DNA of 7,041 bases from Chloroflexota bacterium (GCA_003491925.1 DNAU01000029.1:1-7041); one strand, 5' to 3'; positions 1 through 6,278 are shown, numbered from the stretch's first letter. Translations and numbers: made by a program. Notes: generated by a model not told the origin, from the letters alone.

Positions 1-911
1 ACGTCGGCGCCGAAGACGGTGAGGAGAGCCCGACCGCCCACCGAGAGGTTGTGGCCGAGCGAGGAGACCGGGGCGGGCAGCCCGTACCCACCGCCGAGGA
101 GGGGCGCGGCGGTGAAGCCGCCCAGGCGGCGGATCGACCACCACGCGATCGGGACCGCAATGGCCGAGGTGACACCGATGACGACCAGCGCCGCGTCCAG
201 ACCGGGACCTTCGCGATCGGCGGCCGCACGCCGCCGGGTGGCCAGCCCGACCGCGCCCACCACCGTGAGCGCCCCTCCCCCTACCACCGCCGCGAGCGGG
301 TCGCCGATCGACGCCGCCGTCAGCGCCACCCAGGCGACGGCCGGCCCGATCCACGACCGCGTCCAGCGCTGGAGGGCCAGGCAAGCCACCAGGAGGAGCA
401 GGAGGGTGGCGGCGTGGTCGGAACCGGCGGGCAGCATCGCCCCACCCGGGAACGACCCCTCGACCCCCGGGATGAGCAGGGCCTGGGAGGCAAGCAGGAC
501 GCCGGTGACCAGCATGGCCAGCACGCGGGTCCGGCCGTGGAGCCGGCCACCGGCCAGCCAGATCCCGGCCACCACCACCCCCGCGCCGAGCAGCCCGGAG
601 ACCTCGTACACGACCTCGGGGGTGAGCCCCTGGAACCTCTCCAGGAGCGCCAGCAGGGGGAGCTTGTCGGTGAAGAAGCCGTCGGAGGGGAGCGTCCACC
701 CGCTCAGCAGCGGGTTGCCGTGAGCCATCGCCCAGCCCTCGAGCACCGAGCTCGCCTGGTCGGAGTTGAGGGGCACCTGCTGGCTGAGGCGCCCGATGGC
801 GAGCGCCAGCAGCGCGAAGAGGGCCACCGAGCCGGCGACGGCGACGGCAGGCCGGCGCACCCCTCTCAGGATCGGGGCACCGGCGGATCGAGCCGGTCGG
901 GGAACCCGCAC
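1..911 (-). CDS. Multi-pass membrane protein, GT-C glycosyltransferase-like (partial, C-terminus off the left edge)
   Basis: The minus strand is open from an in-frame TGA at 975-977 to the window edge; 303 codons are visible and no stop ends the gene inside the window. The product is strongly hydrophobic. Likely membrane segments lie near residues 21-40, 103-121, 128-147, 165-181, 187-202, 205-224 and 238-258. The first loop after segment 1 holds SDQASSVLEGWAMAHGNPLL (residues 50-69). It resembles the first extracytoplasmic loop of GT-C enzymes (PMT/ArnT-like), where an acidic residue acts in catalysis, so Asp51 is the candidate. An Asp-His pair (165-166) opens the fourth segment. By analogy it would transfer a sugar from a lipid-linked donor at the outer face of the membrane; this is inference. 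The start is uncertain: GTG at 911 (chosen) gives a basic N-terminus before segment 1, and a -10-like CAGAAT lies 8 nt upstream. GTG at 860 would shorten it by 17 residues. Neither has a well-placed Shine-Dalgarno sequence. Confidence 0.75.
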   Translation of the reverse strand, partial: MRVPRPARSAGAPILRGVRRPAVAVAGSVALFALLALAIGRLSQQVPLNSDQASSVLEGWAMAHGNPLLSGWTLPSDGFFTDKLPLLALLERFQGLTPEVVYEVSGLLGAGVVVAGIWLAGGRLHGRTRVLAMLVTGVLLASQALLIPGVEGSFPGGAMLPAGSDHAATLLLLLVACLALQRWTRSWIGPAVAWVALTAASIGDPLAAVVGGGALTVVGAVGLATRRRAAADREGPGLDAALVVIGVTSAIAVPIAWWSIRRLGGFTAAPLLGGGYGLPAPVSSLGHNLSVGGRALLTVFGAD

Positions 912-919
912 AGGCCGCC

Positions 920-925
920 ATTCTG
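920..925 (-). promoter_or_regulatory. Putative -10 element of a leaderless promoter for the membrane protein
   Basis: On the minus strand the hexamer CAGAAT, inside GGTCAGAAT, ends 8 nt before the GTG at 911. Transcription starting 7-9 nt after the hexamer would begin at or next to the start codon. No clear -35 is present at 16-18 bp spacing. The same 9-mer occurs at 6268-6276 before the last gene. Confidence 0.35.
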
Positions 926-1042
926 ACCGCTCGAGGTGCCGGACCCTCCCTGGGAGGAAGAGGTCGCGCCACCCTCAGGACGGACGTCTTCTGGGAGCGC
1001 ACACGGCGACCCAGCCGGAGTGCGAATCACGCCGAACTCGGC

Positions 1043-1048
1043 TATCAT
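1043..1048 (+). promoter_or_regulatory. Possible -10 element for the small hypothetical gene
   Basis: TATCAT matches the TANNNT pattern of sigma-70-type -10 elements and is the best AT-rich hexamer in the divergent spacer. Initiation would give a leader of about 50 nt containing the purine-rich stretch at 1081-1103. No recognisable -35 lies 17 bp upstream, so this is weak. Confidence 0.2.
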
Positions 1049-1103
1049 GCATCGTCCGGGGCGCTGCCGTGGCGGCGCACGGAGGGGAGAAGAGATAAGA
1101 GAG

Positions 1104-1541
1104 ATGACCTTCATCCATGTGGAACCGGCTCGGGGCTCGGGCTGGAGCAAGGATGCGGCGGTCCGGGCTTCGGAGACCACCCGGCTATCGGAGCTGCTCA
1201 GCCGCCTGCTCGGCGACCTGGCCCAGCTCGACGCCGTCCAGCAGCCCCGCCTCGACTACCTGGACGGCGACGCCCTGGATGCAGTCCGCGGCGATCCCGA
1301 GACCTACCACCTGATCGGCCGCGCCGCCTCGTCCCTGGAGGACGCCGGCGAGCGCTGCGTCACCGCCGCCTACTGGCGGGAGGAGACGCCCGACGAGGTC
1401 GACGTCGAGCTGGAGGTCGCCGACGACGGGGTGGTCTGGGGGCCGTCCCTGGCGCCGGTGCCCGCCGGGCCACTGAGCCATCACCTGAACGCGACGGTCG
1501 ACTGCCGCGAGGGCCGCATCGAGCGCCTCGAGCTGGGGTAG
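1104..1541 (+). CDS. Small acidic hypothetical protein (145 aa)
   Basis: I do not recognise this protein. It is rich in Asp and Glu, has no signal peptide or membrane segment, and is probably a soluble cytoplasmic protein. Residues from about 27 to 82 look mainly helical, with Leu-rich stretches such as LSELLSRLLGDLAQLDAVQ. The C-terminal half looks beta-rich: DEVDVELEVADDGVVWGP is followed by a short strand ending in RIERLELG at the C-terminus. Codons are strongly G/C-ending through most of the frame, which supports it as real; the first 30 codons are less biased. The frame is open upstream to at least 936, but ATG 1104 is chosen because a purine-rich stretch (GGAGGGGAGAAG at 1081-1092 and following) precedes it and the upstream translation is low-complexity Arg/Gly. 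Another in-frame ATG is at 1047. The gene is divergent from the membrane protein and 156 bp ahead of the peptidase. No function is proposed. Confidence 0.7.
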   Translation: MTFIHVEPARGSGWSKDAAVRASETTRLSELLSRLLGDLAQLDAVQQPRLDYLDGDALDAVRGDPETYHLIGRAASSLEDAGERCVTAAYWREETPDEVDVELEVADDGVVWGPSLAPVPAGPLSHHLNATVDCREGRIERLELG

Positions 1542-1569
1542 AGGCGGGCGACGCGCCGATTGAGACCCC
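1535..1569 (+). terminator. Possible hairpin at the end of the small hypothetical gene
   Basis: An outer stem GGGGT/ACCCC (1535-1539 with 1565-1569) encloses an inner stem GGCG/CGCC (1543-1546 with 1554-1557). It overlaps the stop codon and has no T-tract, so it would only be a U-less, actinobacterial-style terminator. Short GC stems are expected by chance in this composition. Confidence 0.18.
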
Positions 1570-1685
1570 GCTCCTCTGCCTCGCAGCATCGAGGATGGAT
1601 GCCTCGGGCCGGAGCAGAGCCGGAGCCGGGGTGAGAGCGCCCGCGCTTTGTAACAGCTTCCCGATCTCTTGGAAGGCTGGGTCGC

Positions 1686-1691
1686 TACACT
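1686..1691 (+). promoter_or_regulatory. Putative -10 element of a leaderless promoter for the sedolisin
   Basis: TACACT is followed by 6 nt (CGCCCC) and then GTG-ATG at 1698-1703. With normal -10 to +1 spacing, transcription would begin at the G of GTG 1698. No Shine-Dalgarno sequence fits between the two. No good -35 is seen at 17 bp: TTGGAA at 1669-1674 is too close, with an 11-bp spacer. Confidence 0.42.
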
Positions 1692-1697
1692 CGCCCC

Positions 1698-4600
1698 GTG
1701 ATGCGAAAAGGCGCAATCACGATGACAGGAGGTCCGGTCGGCCGTGGAGTCGCGGTCCTCGTCGCCGTGGCGTGCGTGCTGATTGGATTCGGGGCGGGCG
1801 TCTCTGCGGCGGGAGGGTCGTGGGTCCGTCCCGAGCACCTTGCTCCTGGAGCCGCACCGCCCGGGGCGAGCGTGCTCGGACCCCTGCCCGCGTCGCAGAC
1901 GATCGACCTCAGGGTCGTACTCCCGCCGTCGAACCAGGGCGCGCTGCAGGCACTTCTGCAGGATCTGTACAACCCGCAGTCGCCACTCTTTCACGACTGG
2001 CTCAGCTCGGCAGAGTTCCTTGCGGACTTCGGGCCATCGCCAGCGAGTGTCTCCGCTGTCGACTCATGGCTGCACGGAGCCGGCTTGATGTCCACCTCAC
2101 TCGCGGGCTTCGCCGTTGACATCTCGGCTTCAGAACAGGACGTTGCCACGGCCTTGGGCACGTCGTTCGAACGGTATCGTGCTCGATCGGGCGCCGACGG
2201 CTACCTGGCCCAGCAGACGCCACTGGTTCCCGAGTCGCTCGCGGGAGGCCAGATATCCGCGATTCTCGGTCTGAACACGCTCACCCAGTTCGTGCCGCTG
2301 AGCACGCCGGCTCCTGCGGTCTCGGGCGGCATCTCACCGCAGCCAGAAGCGGATGGCCTGACCCCATGCGCGGCGGCGGTGAGGGCGGCCACCACGCCAT
2401 CCGGTGACTACTACACGCTGGACGAGCTGGGCGCCGCCTACGGGATCGGTACGCTGCTGGTCGACGGTCAGAACGGTCACGGAGAGACCATCGGCCTCTA
2501 CGAGCTGGCCTCGCACTCGGTCACCGACGTGGAGACCTACGAGAGCTGTTTCGGCCTCACTGACTCGGTCAGCACGGTGCCCGTGGATGGAGGGGGCGGG
2601 GCGGTCGGGGGCGGCGGCACCGCCGAGGCTGACCTCGACATCGAGCAGGCCGCCACCCAGGCTCCCGGCGCATCGATCATCTCCTACGAGGGACCAAACG
2701 ACACGGACACGGGCGCGTACGACACCTGGTACGCCATCGTGCATGCGGACGCCGCCCAGGTGATCTCGACCAGCTGGGGCGAGTGCGAGCCACTCGCTTC
2801 CGAGGATGGCGATCTCTCTTCGTTCCCGACGCTGTTCGAGGAGGCGGCGGCGCAGGGGCAGACCGTGGTGGCAGCCGCCGGCGACTCGGGGTCCGAGGGC
2901 TGCTTTGCTCAGAACGGCTCGACGTCGCTGGAGGTCGACTATCCCGCATCGGACGAGGATGTGACCACCGTGGGTGGCACAGAGCTGTTCTCGCCGTCGG
3001 ATGAGGTCACGTGGAACTTCTGCCAGACCGACGAGAGCCTCCCCTGCGCAGTGGACGATGGCGGCATGGCCGCCGGCGGTGGAGGGATGTCGATCTACAT
3101 TCAGAGGCCGAACTGGCAGCCCGGGGTCCTGGAGTGGACGGGCTCACTCCCACCCTGCGGCCCGTCCTGCCGGGAGGTGCCGGACATCTCCGCGAACGCC
3201 GGCGTCGGCATGGTCGTCTATGCCGACGGCAGCTGGGCCGCGGGGGGAGGGACCAGTTTCGCAGCGCCGCTGGTGGCAGGCCTGGTGGCCGACAGAAACG
3301 ACGGCTGCACAACGTCCAGCGGGCTGTGGACCCCGGCGTTGTACGGGCTCGCCGCGGAGGGCGCCTACGGAACTGCGTTGACCGACGTCACGAGCGGCAA
3401 CAACGACATGACCGGGTCGAACGGCGGCGAGTACCCGGCAACATCGGGGTATGACGGTGCGACCGGTCTCGGCTCACCCCGGGCGGCCGGGCTGTCCTGT
3501 CCTGAGATCACCTCGATCCAGCCGTCCATGGGGCTGCCGGGGACCGAGGTGACCGTGTTCGGATTGGGACTGGAGCACGCGACCATCTCTTTCGGGGGGA
3601 CCCCCGCGCAGGTGGTGTCCGCGAATGCCACGCAGGCGACGGTCGTCGTTCCGGCGGGCAGCGGCACGGTCCCGGTCGACGGGTCGAGTGTCCTCGGCTC
3701 CGGAATCCAGAGCTCGTCGTTTACCTACCCGACTGCGACGGCGTACACCGCGTTGCAACCCTTCCGGATCTGCGACACGCGCAGCTCCGCCGTCACCGGG
3801 TACTCGACCGAGTGCTCGAGCGACGACCCGCTGGGGCAGGGCCAGACCATGACCTTCCCGGTAACCGGGGTCACTGTGGACAGCGAGTCGGTGCCCAGCG
3901 ACGCTCAGTCGGTAGTGCTCAACGTCACCGCCATCAGCGGCACCGCCGGCACCTTCCTGACGGTGTACCCGGCCGGCTCGGCGGTGCCCACCGCCTCCAA
4001 CCTCAACGTCGACGCGGCGAGCAACCAGGCCAACCTGGTGGTGGTCGCACTGGGGACGGACGGCCAGGTGAGCATCTACAACTCGCTCGGCTCGATCAAC
4101 ATCGCGGTCGACGTGCAGGGGTACTTCGCCGGACCCTCCGGCTCCTCGTCGATCCCCGGGCTCTTCCACCCCATCTCCCCGCTCCGGATCTGCGACAGCC
4201 GCTCGGGGACGGGCACCGCTTGCTCGGGCAGCCCCCTGGGCCCCGGCCAGTGGACCAAGGTGGTGGTCAGTGGCTGCCCCAGCGGCGACCCCACCTGCAC
4301 CTCGGTGCCGACCACGGACGCGGCGGCGGTGGCCCTCAATCTGACCGCGGTCTCGGGGACCTCGCTCACCTATATGGCAGTGGAGCCCGCCGGAGTCGGT
4401 GGCACCTGTCCGAGCGGGACGCCCCAGTTCTCCAACGTCAACGTGAACCCGCAGACCAATCTCCCCAACCGGGTGATCGTGCCCCTAGGACCGGACCAGG
4501 GCGTCTGCGTCTACAACTCCCTGGGCACCATCAACTTCATCCTCGATGTCAATGGCTGGTTCGGGACCGGGAGCGAGAGTAGCCAAGGCGCGGAGTTCTA

Positions 4601-5000
4601 CGCGATCTCACCCACCCGCATCTGCGACACGCGCAGCGTAGCCAGCGTCGGGTACTCCACCGAGTGCTCCGGCGACACCCTCGGACCGGGTGGGACCCTG
4701 AGGATTCCGGTGGCGGGGGTGGACGGCCCGCCCCCCGCGGGCGGCAGCTCGCCGCCGGTGGCGGTGATCGCCAACGTCACCGCGGTGTCGGGGAGCGCCT
4801 TCACCTACTTCACCCTCTACCCGGCCAATGTCGCGCTACCCAATGCCAGCGACCTGAACGTCAGCCCGCAGCAGAACACCCCCAACCTGTGCATCGTCCA
4901 GCTGGCAAGCACGGGGAGCTCGGCGGGAGAGATGGACCTCTTCAACGACCTGGGCAGCATCAACGCCATCGTTGACGTGGCCGGTTGGTTCCAGCCCTGA
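1698..5000 (+). CDS. Secreted S53 peptidase (sedolisin/pro-kumamolisin family) with IPT domain and three C-terminal repeats
   Basis: This is an exported serine-carboxyl endopeptidase of 1100 aa; known relatives are acid-active and self-process from a proenzyme. Residues 1-38 form a signal peptide (basic start, hydrophobic core 16-37, VSA-AG cleavage region). Residues about 60-200 are the pro-kumamolisin activation domain, including SPLFHDWLSSAEFLADFG. The catalytic domain is about 236-600. Candidate catalytic residues are Glu310 and Asp314 in AEADLDIE, the oxyanion Asp396 in AAAGDSGSEGC, and Ser520 in GGTSFAAP. Calcium ligands are probably near Asp563 (TDVTSGNN) and Asp586 (GYDGATGLGSP). An IPT/TIG-type beta domain spans about 602-677, followed by three repeats (683-810, 822-955, 967-1098). 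The protein ends WFQP, with no sorting signal or C-terminal membrane anchor, so release to the medium is expected. Kumamolisin-type proenzymes are usually about half this length; the extra is the C-terminal modules. The start may be GTG 1698 or the adjacent ATG 1701. All key residues are intact, so activity is likely. Confidence 0.95.
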   Translation: MMRKGAITMTGGPVGRGVAVLVAVACVLIGFGAGVSAAGGSWVRPEHLAPGAAPPGASVLGPLPASQTIDLRVVLPPSNQGALQALLQDLYNPQSPLFHDWLSSAEFLADFGPSPASVSAVDSWLHGAGLMSTSLAGFAVDISASEQDVATALGTSFERYRARSGADGYLAQQTPLVPESLAGGQISAILGLNTLTQFVPLSTPAPAVSGGISPQPEADGLTPCAAAVRAATTPSGDYYTLDELGAAYGIGTLLVDGQNGHGETIGLYELASHSVTDVETYESCFGLTDSVSTVPVDGGGGAVGGGGTAEADLDIEQAATQAPGASIISYEGPNDTDTGAYDTWYAIVHADAAQVISTSWGECEPLASEDGDLSSFPTLFEEAAAQGQTVVAAAGDSGSEGCFAQNGSTSLEVDYPASDEDVTTVGGTELFSPSDEVTWNFCQTDESLPCAVDDGGMAAGGGGMSIYIQRPNWQPGVLEWTGSLPPCGPSCREVPDISANAGVGMVVYADGSWAAGGGTSFAAPLVAGLVADRNDGCTTSSGLWTPALYGLAAEGAYGTALTDVTSGNNDMTGSNGGEYPATSGYDGATGLGSPRAAGLSCPEITSIQPSMGLPGTEVTVFGLGLEHATISFGGTPAQVVSANATQATVVVPAGSGTVPVDGSSVLGSGIQSSSFTYPTATAYTALQPFRICDTRSSAVTGYSTECSSDDPLGQGQTMTFPVTGVTVDSESVPSDAQSVVLNVTAISGTAGTFLTVYPAGSAVPTASNLNVDAASNQANLVVVALGTDGQVSIYNSLGSINIAVDVQGYFAGPSGSSSIPGLFHPISPLRICDSRSGTGTACSGSPLGPGQWTKVVVSGCPSGDPTCTSVPTTDAAAVALNLTAVSGTSLTYMAVEPAGVGGTCPSGTPQFSNVNVNPQTNLPNRVIVPLGPDQGVCVYNSLGTINFILDVNGWFGTGSESSQGAEFYAISPTRICDTRSVASVGYSTECSGDTLGPGGTLRIPVAGVDGPPPAGGSSPPVAVIANVTAVSGSAFTYFTLYPANVALPNASDLNVSPQQNTPNLCIVQLASTGSSAGEMDLFNDLGSINAIVDVAGWFQP
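3744..4127 (+). repeat. C-terminal repeat 1 of the sedolisin (residues 683-810)
   Basis: This coding repeat of about 128 aa opens YTALQPFRICDTRS and closes VDVQGYF. Inner landmarks are LGQGQTMTFPVTGV, VVLNVTAISGTAGTFLTVYP, SNLNVD and VSIYNSLGSIN. Cys692 and Cys706 could pair. The pattern resembles the beta-rich repeats with a (R)-x-x-D-T-R opening and D-V-x-G-[YW]-F ending found on actinobacterial secreted enzymes. They are probably binding or spacer modules, but their ligand is not known to me. Confidence 0.85.
4161..4562 (+). repeat. C-terminal repeat 2 of the sedolisin (residues 822-955)
   Basis: It opens LFHPISPLRICDSRS and closes LDVNGWF. It is the most diverged copy, with Ser for Thr in the opening motif, the first Cys pair only 10 residues apart (832, 842), and an insert carrying two more Cys (860, 867). 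Additional Cys at 904 and 937 suggest further disulfides. Shared landmarks are LGPGQ, VALNLTAVSGT, SNVNVNPQTNLPN and VCVYNSLGTIN. Confidence 0.85.
4596..4991 (+). repeat. C-terminal repeat 3 of the sedolisin (residues 967-1098)
   Basis: It opens FYAISPTRICDTRS and closes VDVAGWF two residues before the C-terminus. Its opening is nearly the same as that of repeat 1, including YSTEC and the 14-residue Cys spacing (976, 990), and it shares 18 identical bases with repeat 1. A Pro/Gly-rich loop (1009-1020) is peculiar to this copy. Confidence 0.85.
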
Positions 5001-5042
5001 CCCTTCCCTCATGGTGGGGTCCGAGGGCGTTCTGGCCATCAT

Positions 5043-5063
5043 GCGCCGCGTGCCTCCCGGCGC
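5043..5063 (+). terminator. Possible terminator hairpin downstream of the sedolisin
   Basis: A perfect 6-bp stem GCGCCG/CGGCGC (5043-5048 with 5058-5063) with a 9-nt loop lies 43 nt after the stop codon. No T-tract follows. A second CCCGGCG copy just downstream could compete for pairing. The position is right for a terminator, but the signal is weak in this GC-rich DNA. Confidence 0.2.
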
Positions 5064-5127
5064 TCCCGGCGAACGGATCTGCTCGCAGGGCCGGCGCTGG
5101 CACTGCCTCGGAGAGATGGCGCTCCGG

Positions 5128-5153
5128 TTGACACGAGGGGCGAAGGGTAGAAT
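5128..5153 (+). promoter_or_regulatory. Promoter for the first methyltransferase: TTGACA and TAGAAT, leaderless
   Basis: A consensus -35 TTGACA (5128-5133) and a strong -10 TAGAAT (5148-5153) are present, but the spacer is only 14 bp against the usual 16-18. TAGAAT ends 9 nt before the GTG at 5163, so the transcript would start at or within a few bases of the start codon. There is no Shine-Dalgarno sequence in the 9 nt CAAGCGCCC. If the short spacer is real, an activator or another sigma factor may be involved. Confidence 0.5.
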
Positions 5154-5162
5154 CAAGCGCCC

Positions 5163-6278
5163 GTGAAGGTCACCGCCAAACGGAGCCACGCCGCCCGATG
5201 GCTGCAAGGTTCCGGCATCGAGATCGGGGCTCTGCACAACCCTCTGGCCGTACCTCCCGCGGCGACGGTTCACTACGTGGACCGCTTCAATGCGGAGGAT
5301 CTCAAGCGCCACTACCCGGAGCTGGGCGACCAGTCGCTGGTCCCCGTCGACCTGATCGGCGACGCCGAGGACCTCTCGCGCTTCGGCGACGGCTCGCAGG
5401 ACTTCGTAATCGCCAACCACCTCTTGGAGCACTTGGAGAACCCGATCCGCGGCTTGCAGGAGATGGCGCGTGTGCTGCGACCCGGGGGGATTCTCTACGT
5501 GGCGCTGCCCGATCCGCGCCTGACCTTCGACCGGGCCAGGGATCTGACTCCGATCGATCACGTGGCTGGCGAGTATCGGACCGGCACCGACGCGACCCGC
5601 GAGGTGCACTACGCCGAGTGGGTGGAACGCGCGGAGCCCCTCGTCGAGTGGATGATCGATGCCGGCGTGCCCACCGGCCCGGATCGTGTTCGGGAGCTGA
5701 TGGGGATGGACTACAGCATCCATTTCCACGTGTGGCGCCCAGAGGGCTTCCTCGAGGTGATCGCGGCGGCGCGAGCCGAGGCGGGTGTCACCCTGGAGTT
5801 GCTGGAGTTCGCTGCATCCCGCCCGGGCGAGGACGACGAGTACATCTTCATCTTTGGGAAGGGCATCGATGACCTCCCACCGCTCCCCCCCGGGGATCAG
5901 GCCGGCAGGACGGCACGCGACCCCTCGGCGGACGGCGGGCGGCGCGATCCCGGGCTCGCCGACCCGGGCAGCCTGCTCGAGGAGCTCCAGGCCCGGCTCC
6001 AGTCCCAGTCCGCGGTGGTGGACGAGTATCGCGAGCTGCAGGCGAGCGCGGCGATCCGCGTCGCGGTCATGTGCCGTGCCGCGGTGCGCCGAGCCGCGCC
6101 CGCCGGTACCCGGCGGAGGCGCCTCACTGCCGCGCTGGCGCGCGAGGTCACCAAGCTGGCGGAGAGAGGGCTTGACGGGACTATCCGTTCGGTGCGGGAG
6201 CGGCTGACGAACGCCGCTCATGACCCCCGACCCGGAGGCAGGGGTTCAGCGCCCCCCCGATCGGACAGGTCAGAATAG
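5163..6278 (+). CDS. Class I SAM-dependent methyltransferase with C-terminal helical/coiled-coil tail (371 aa)
   Basis: The N-terminal 235 residues form a Rossmann-type methyltransferase. The SAM-binding motif I is GIEIGALHNPL (18-28). An acidic residue follows at the end of strand 2 (VHYVDR, Asp40). Motif IV is DFVIANHLLEHLENP (80-94) and the post-motif is RVLRPGGILYVALPDPR (103-119). His133, HYAEW (149-153) and HFHVW (187-191) are conserved-looking elements of the cap. I associate this subfamily with polysaccharide and glycosyltransferase gene clusters, where it probably methylates a sugar or glycan; the acceptor is not deducible. After a Pro/Gly/Asp-rich linker (236-268) comes a helical stretch, LLEELQARLQSQSAVVDEYRELQ (271-293), that could be a coiled coil, then an Arg/Ala-rich basic tail to the end. 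GTG 5163 is chosen because MKV precedes the domain closely and the promoter sits just upstream. It follows the sedolisin by 162 bp with its own promoter, so it is probably transcribed separately. Confidence 0.88.
   Translation: MKVTAKRSHAARWLQGSGIEIGALHNPLAVPPAATVHYVDRFNAEDLKRHYPELGDQSLVPVDLIGDAEDLSRFGDGSQDFVIANHLLEHLENPIRGLQEMARVLRPGGILYVALPDPRLTFDRARDLTPIDHVAGEYRTGTDATREVHYAEWVERAEPLVEWMIDAGVPTGPDRVRELMGMDYSIHFHVWRPEGFLEVIAAARAEAGVTLELLEFAASRPGEDDEYIFIFGKGIDDLPPLPPGDQAGRTARDPSADGGRRDPGLADPGSLLEELQARLQSQSAVVDEYRELQASAAIRVAVMCRAAVRRAAPAGTRRRRLTAALAREVTKLAERGLDGTIRSVRERLTNAAHDPRPGGRGSAPPRSDRSE
6271..6276 (+). promoter_or_regulatory. Putative -10 element before the second methyltransferase
   Basis: CAGAAT, within GGTCAGAAT, overlaps the end of the first methyltransferase gene. 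It lies 6 nt before an ATG at 6283 and 11 nt before the in-frame GTG at 6288. It matches, base for base over 9 nt, the element before the membrane protein on the other strand. There is no clear -35, and the gene could also be read through from the gene upstream. Confidence 0.28.

Noticed and set aside
51..926. 291-codon plus-strand frame, Arg/Gly/Pro-rich
   Set aside because: It is antisense to the membrane protein gene, whose minus-strand frame gives well-formed membrane segments; the plus frame gives low-complexity Arg/Gly/Pro sequence typical of shadows in GC-rich DNA.
936..1103. Upstream extension of the small hypothetical gene to GTG 936
   Set aside because: The extension translates to low-complexity Pro/Ser/Gly/Arg sequence and runs through the likely promoter region; ATG 1104 fits better.
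1574..1592. CCTCG/CGAGG hairpin in the spacer before the sedolisin
   Set aside because: A 5-bp stem with a 6-nt loop and no T-tract is expected by chance in this composition.
1185..1994. 269-codon minus-strand frame
   Set aside because: It covers parts of two better-supported plus-strand genes and the spacer between them, and its product lacks any recognisable domain.
3474..4169. 231-codon minus-strand frame
   Set aside because: It is antisense to the IPT domain and first repeat of the sedolisin; composition is Arg/Gly/Asp-rich without domains.
3744..4991. Regular repeats as a possible CRISPR or DNA-level satellite
   Set aside because: The repeat unit is about 400 bp, stays in frame and is conserved as protein landmarks, so it is a protein-domain repeat.
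5041..5166. 41-codon plus-strand frame whose TGA overlaps GTG 5163
   Set aside because: The product is Arg-rich with no start signal, it runs through the promoter, and the GTGA overlap follows automatically from a Lys second codon.
4836..6221. 461-codon minus-strand frame
   Set aside because: It is antisense to the end of the sedolisin and nearly all of the first methyltransferase, both with clear motifs; the product is His/Gly/Val/Leu shadow sequence.
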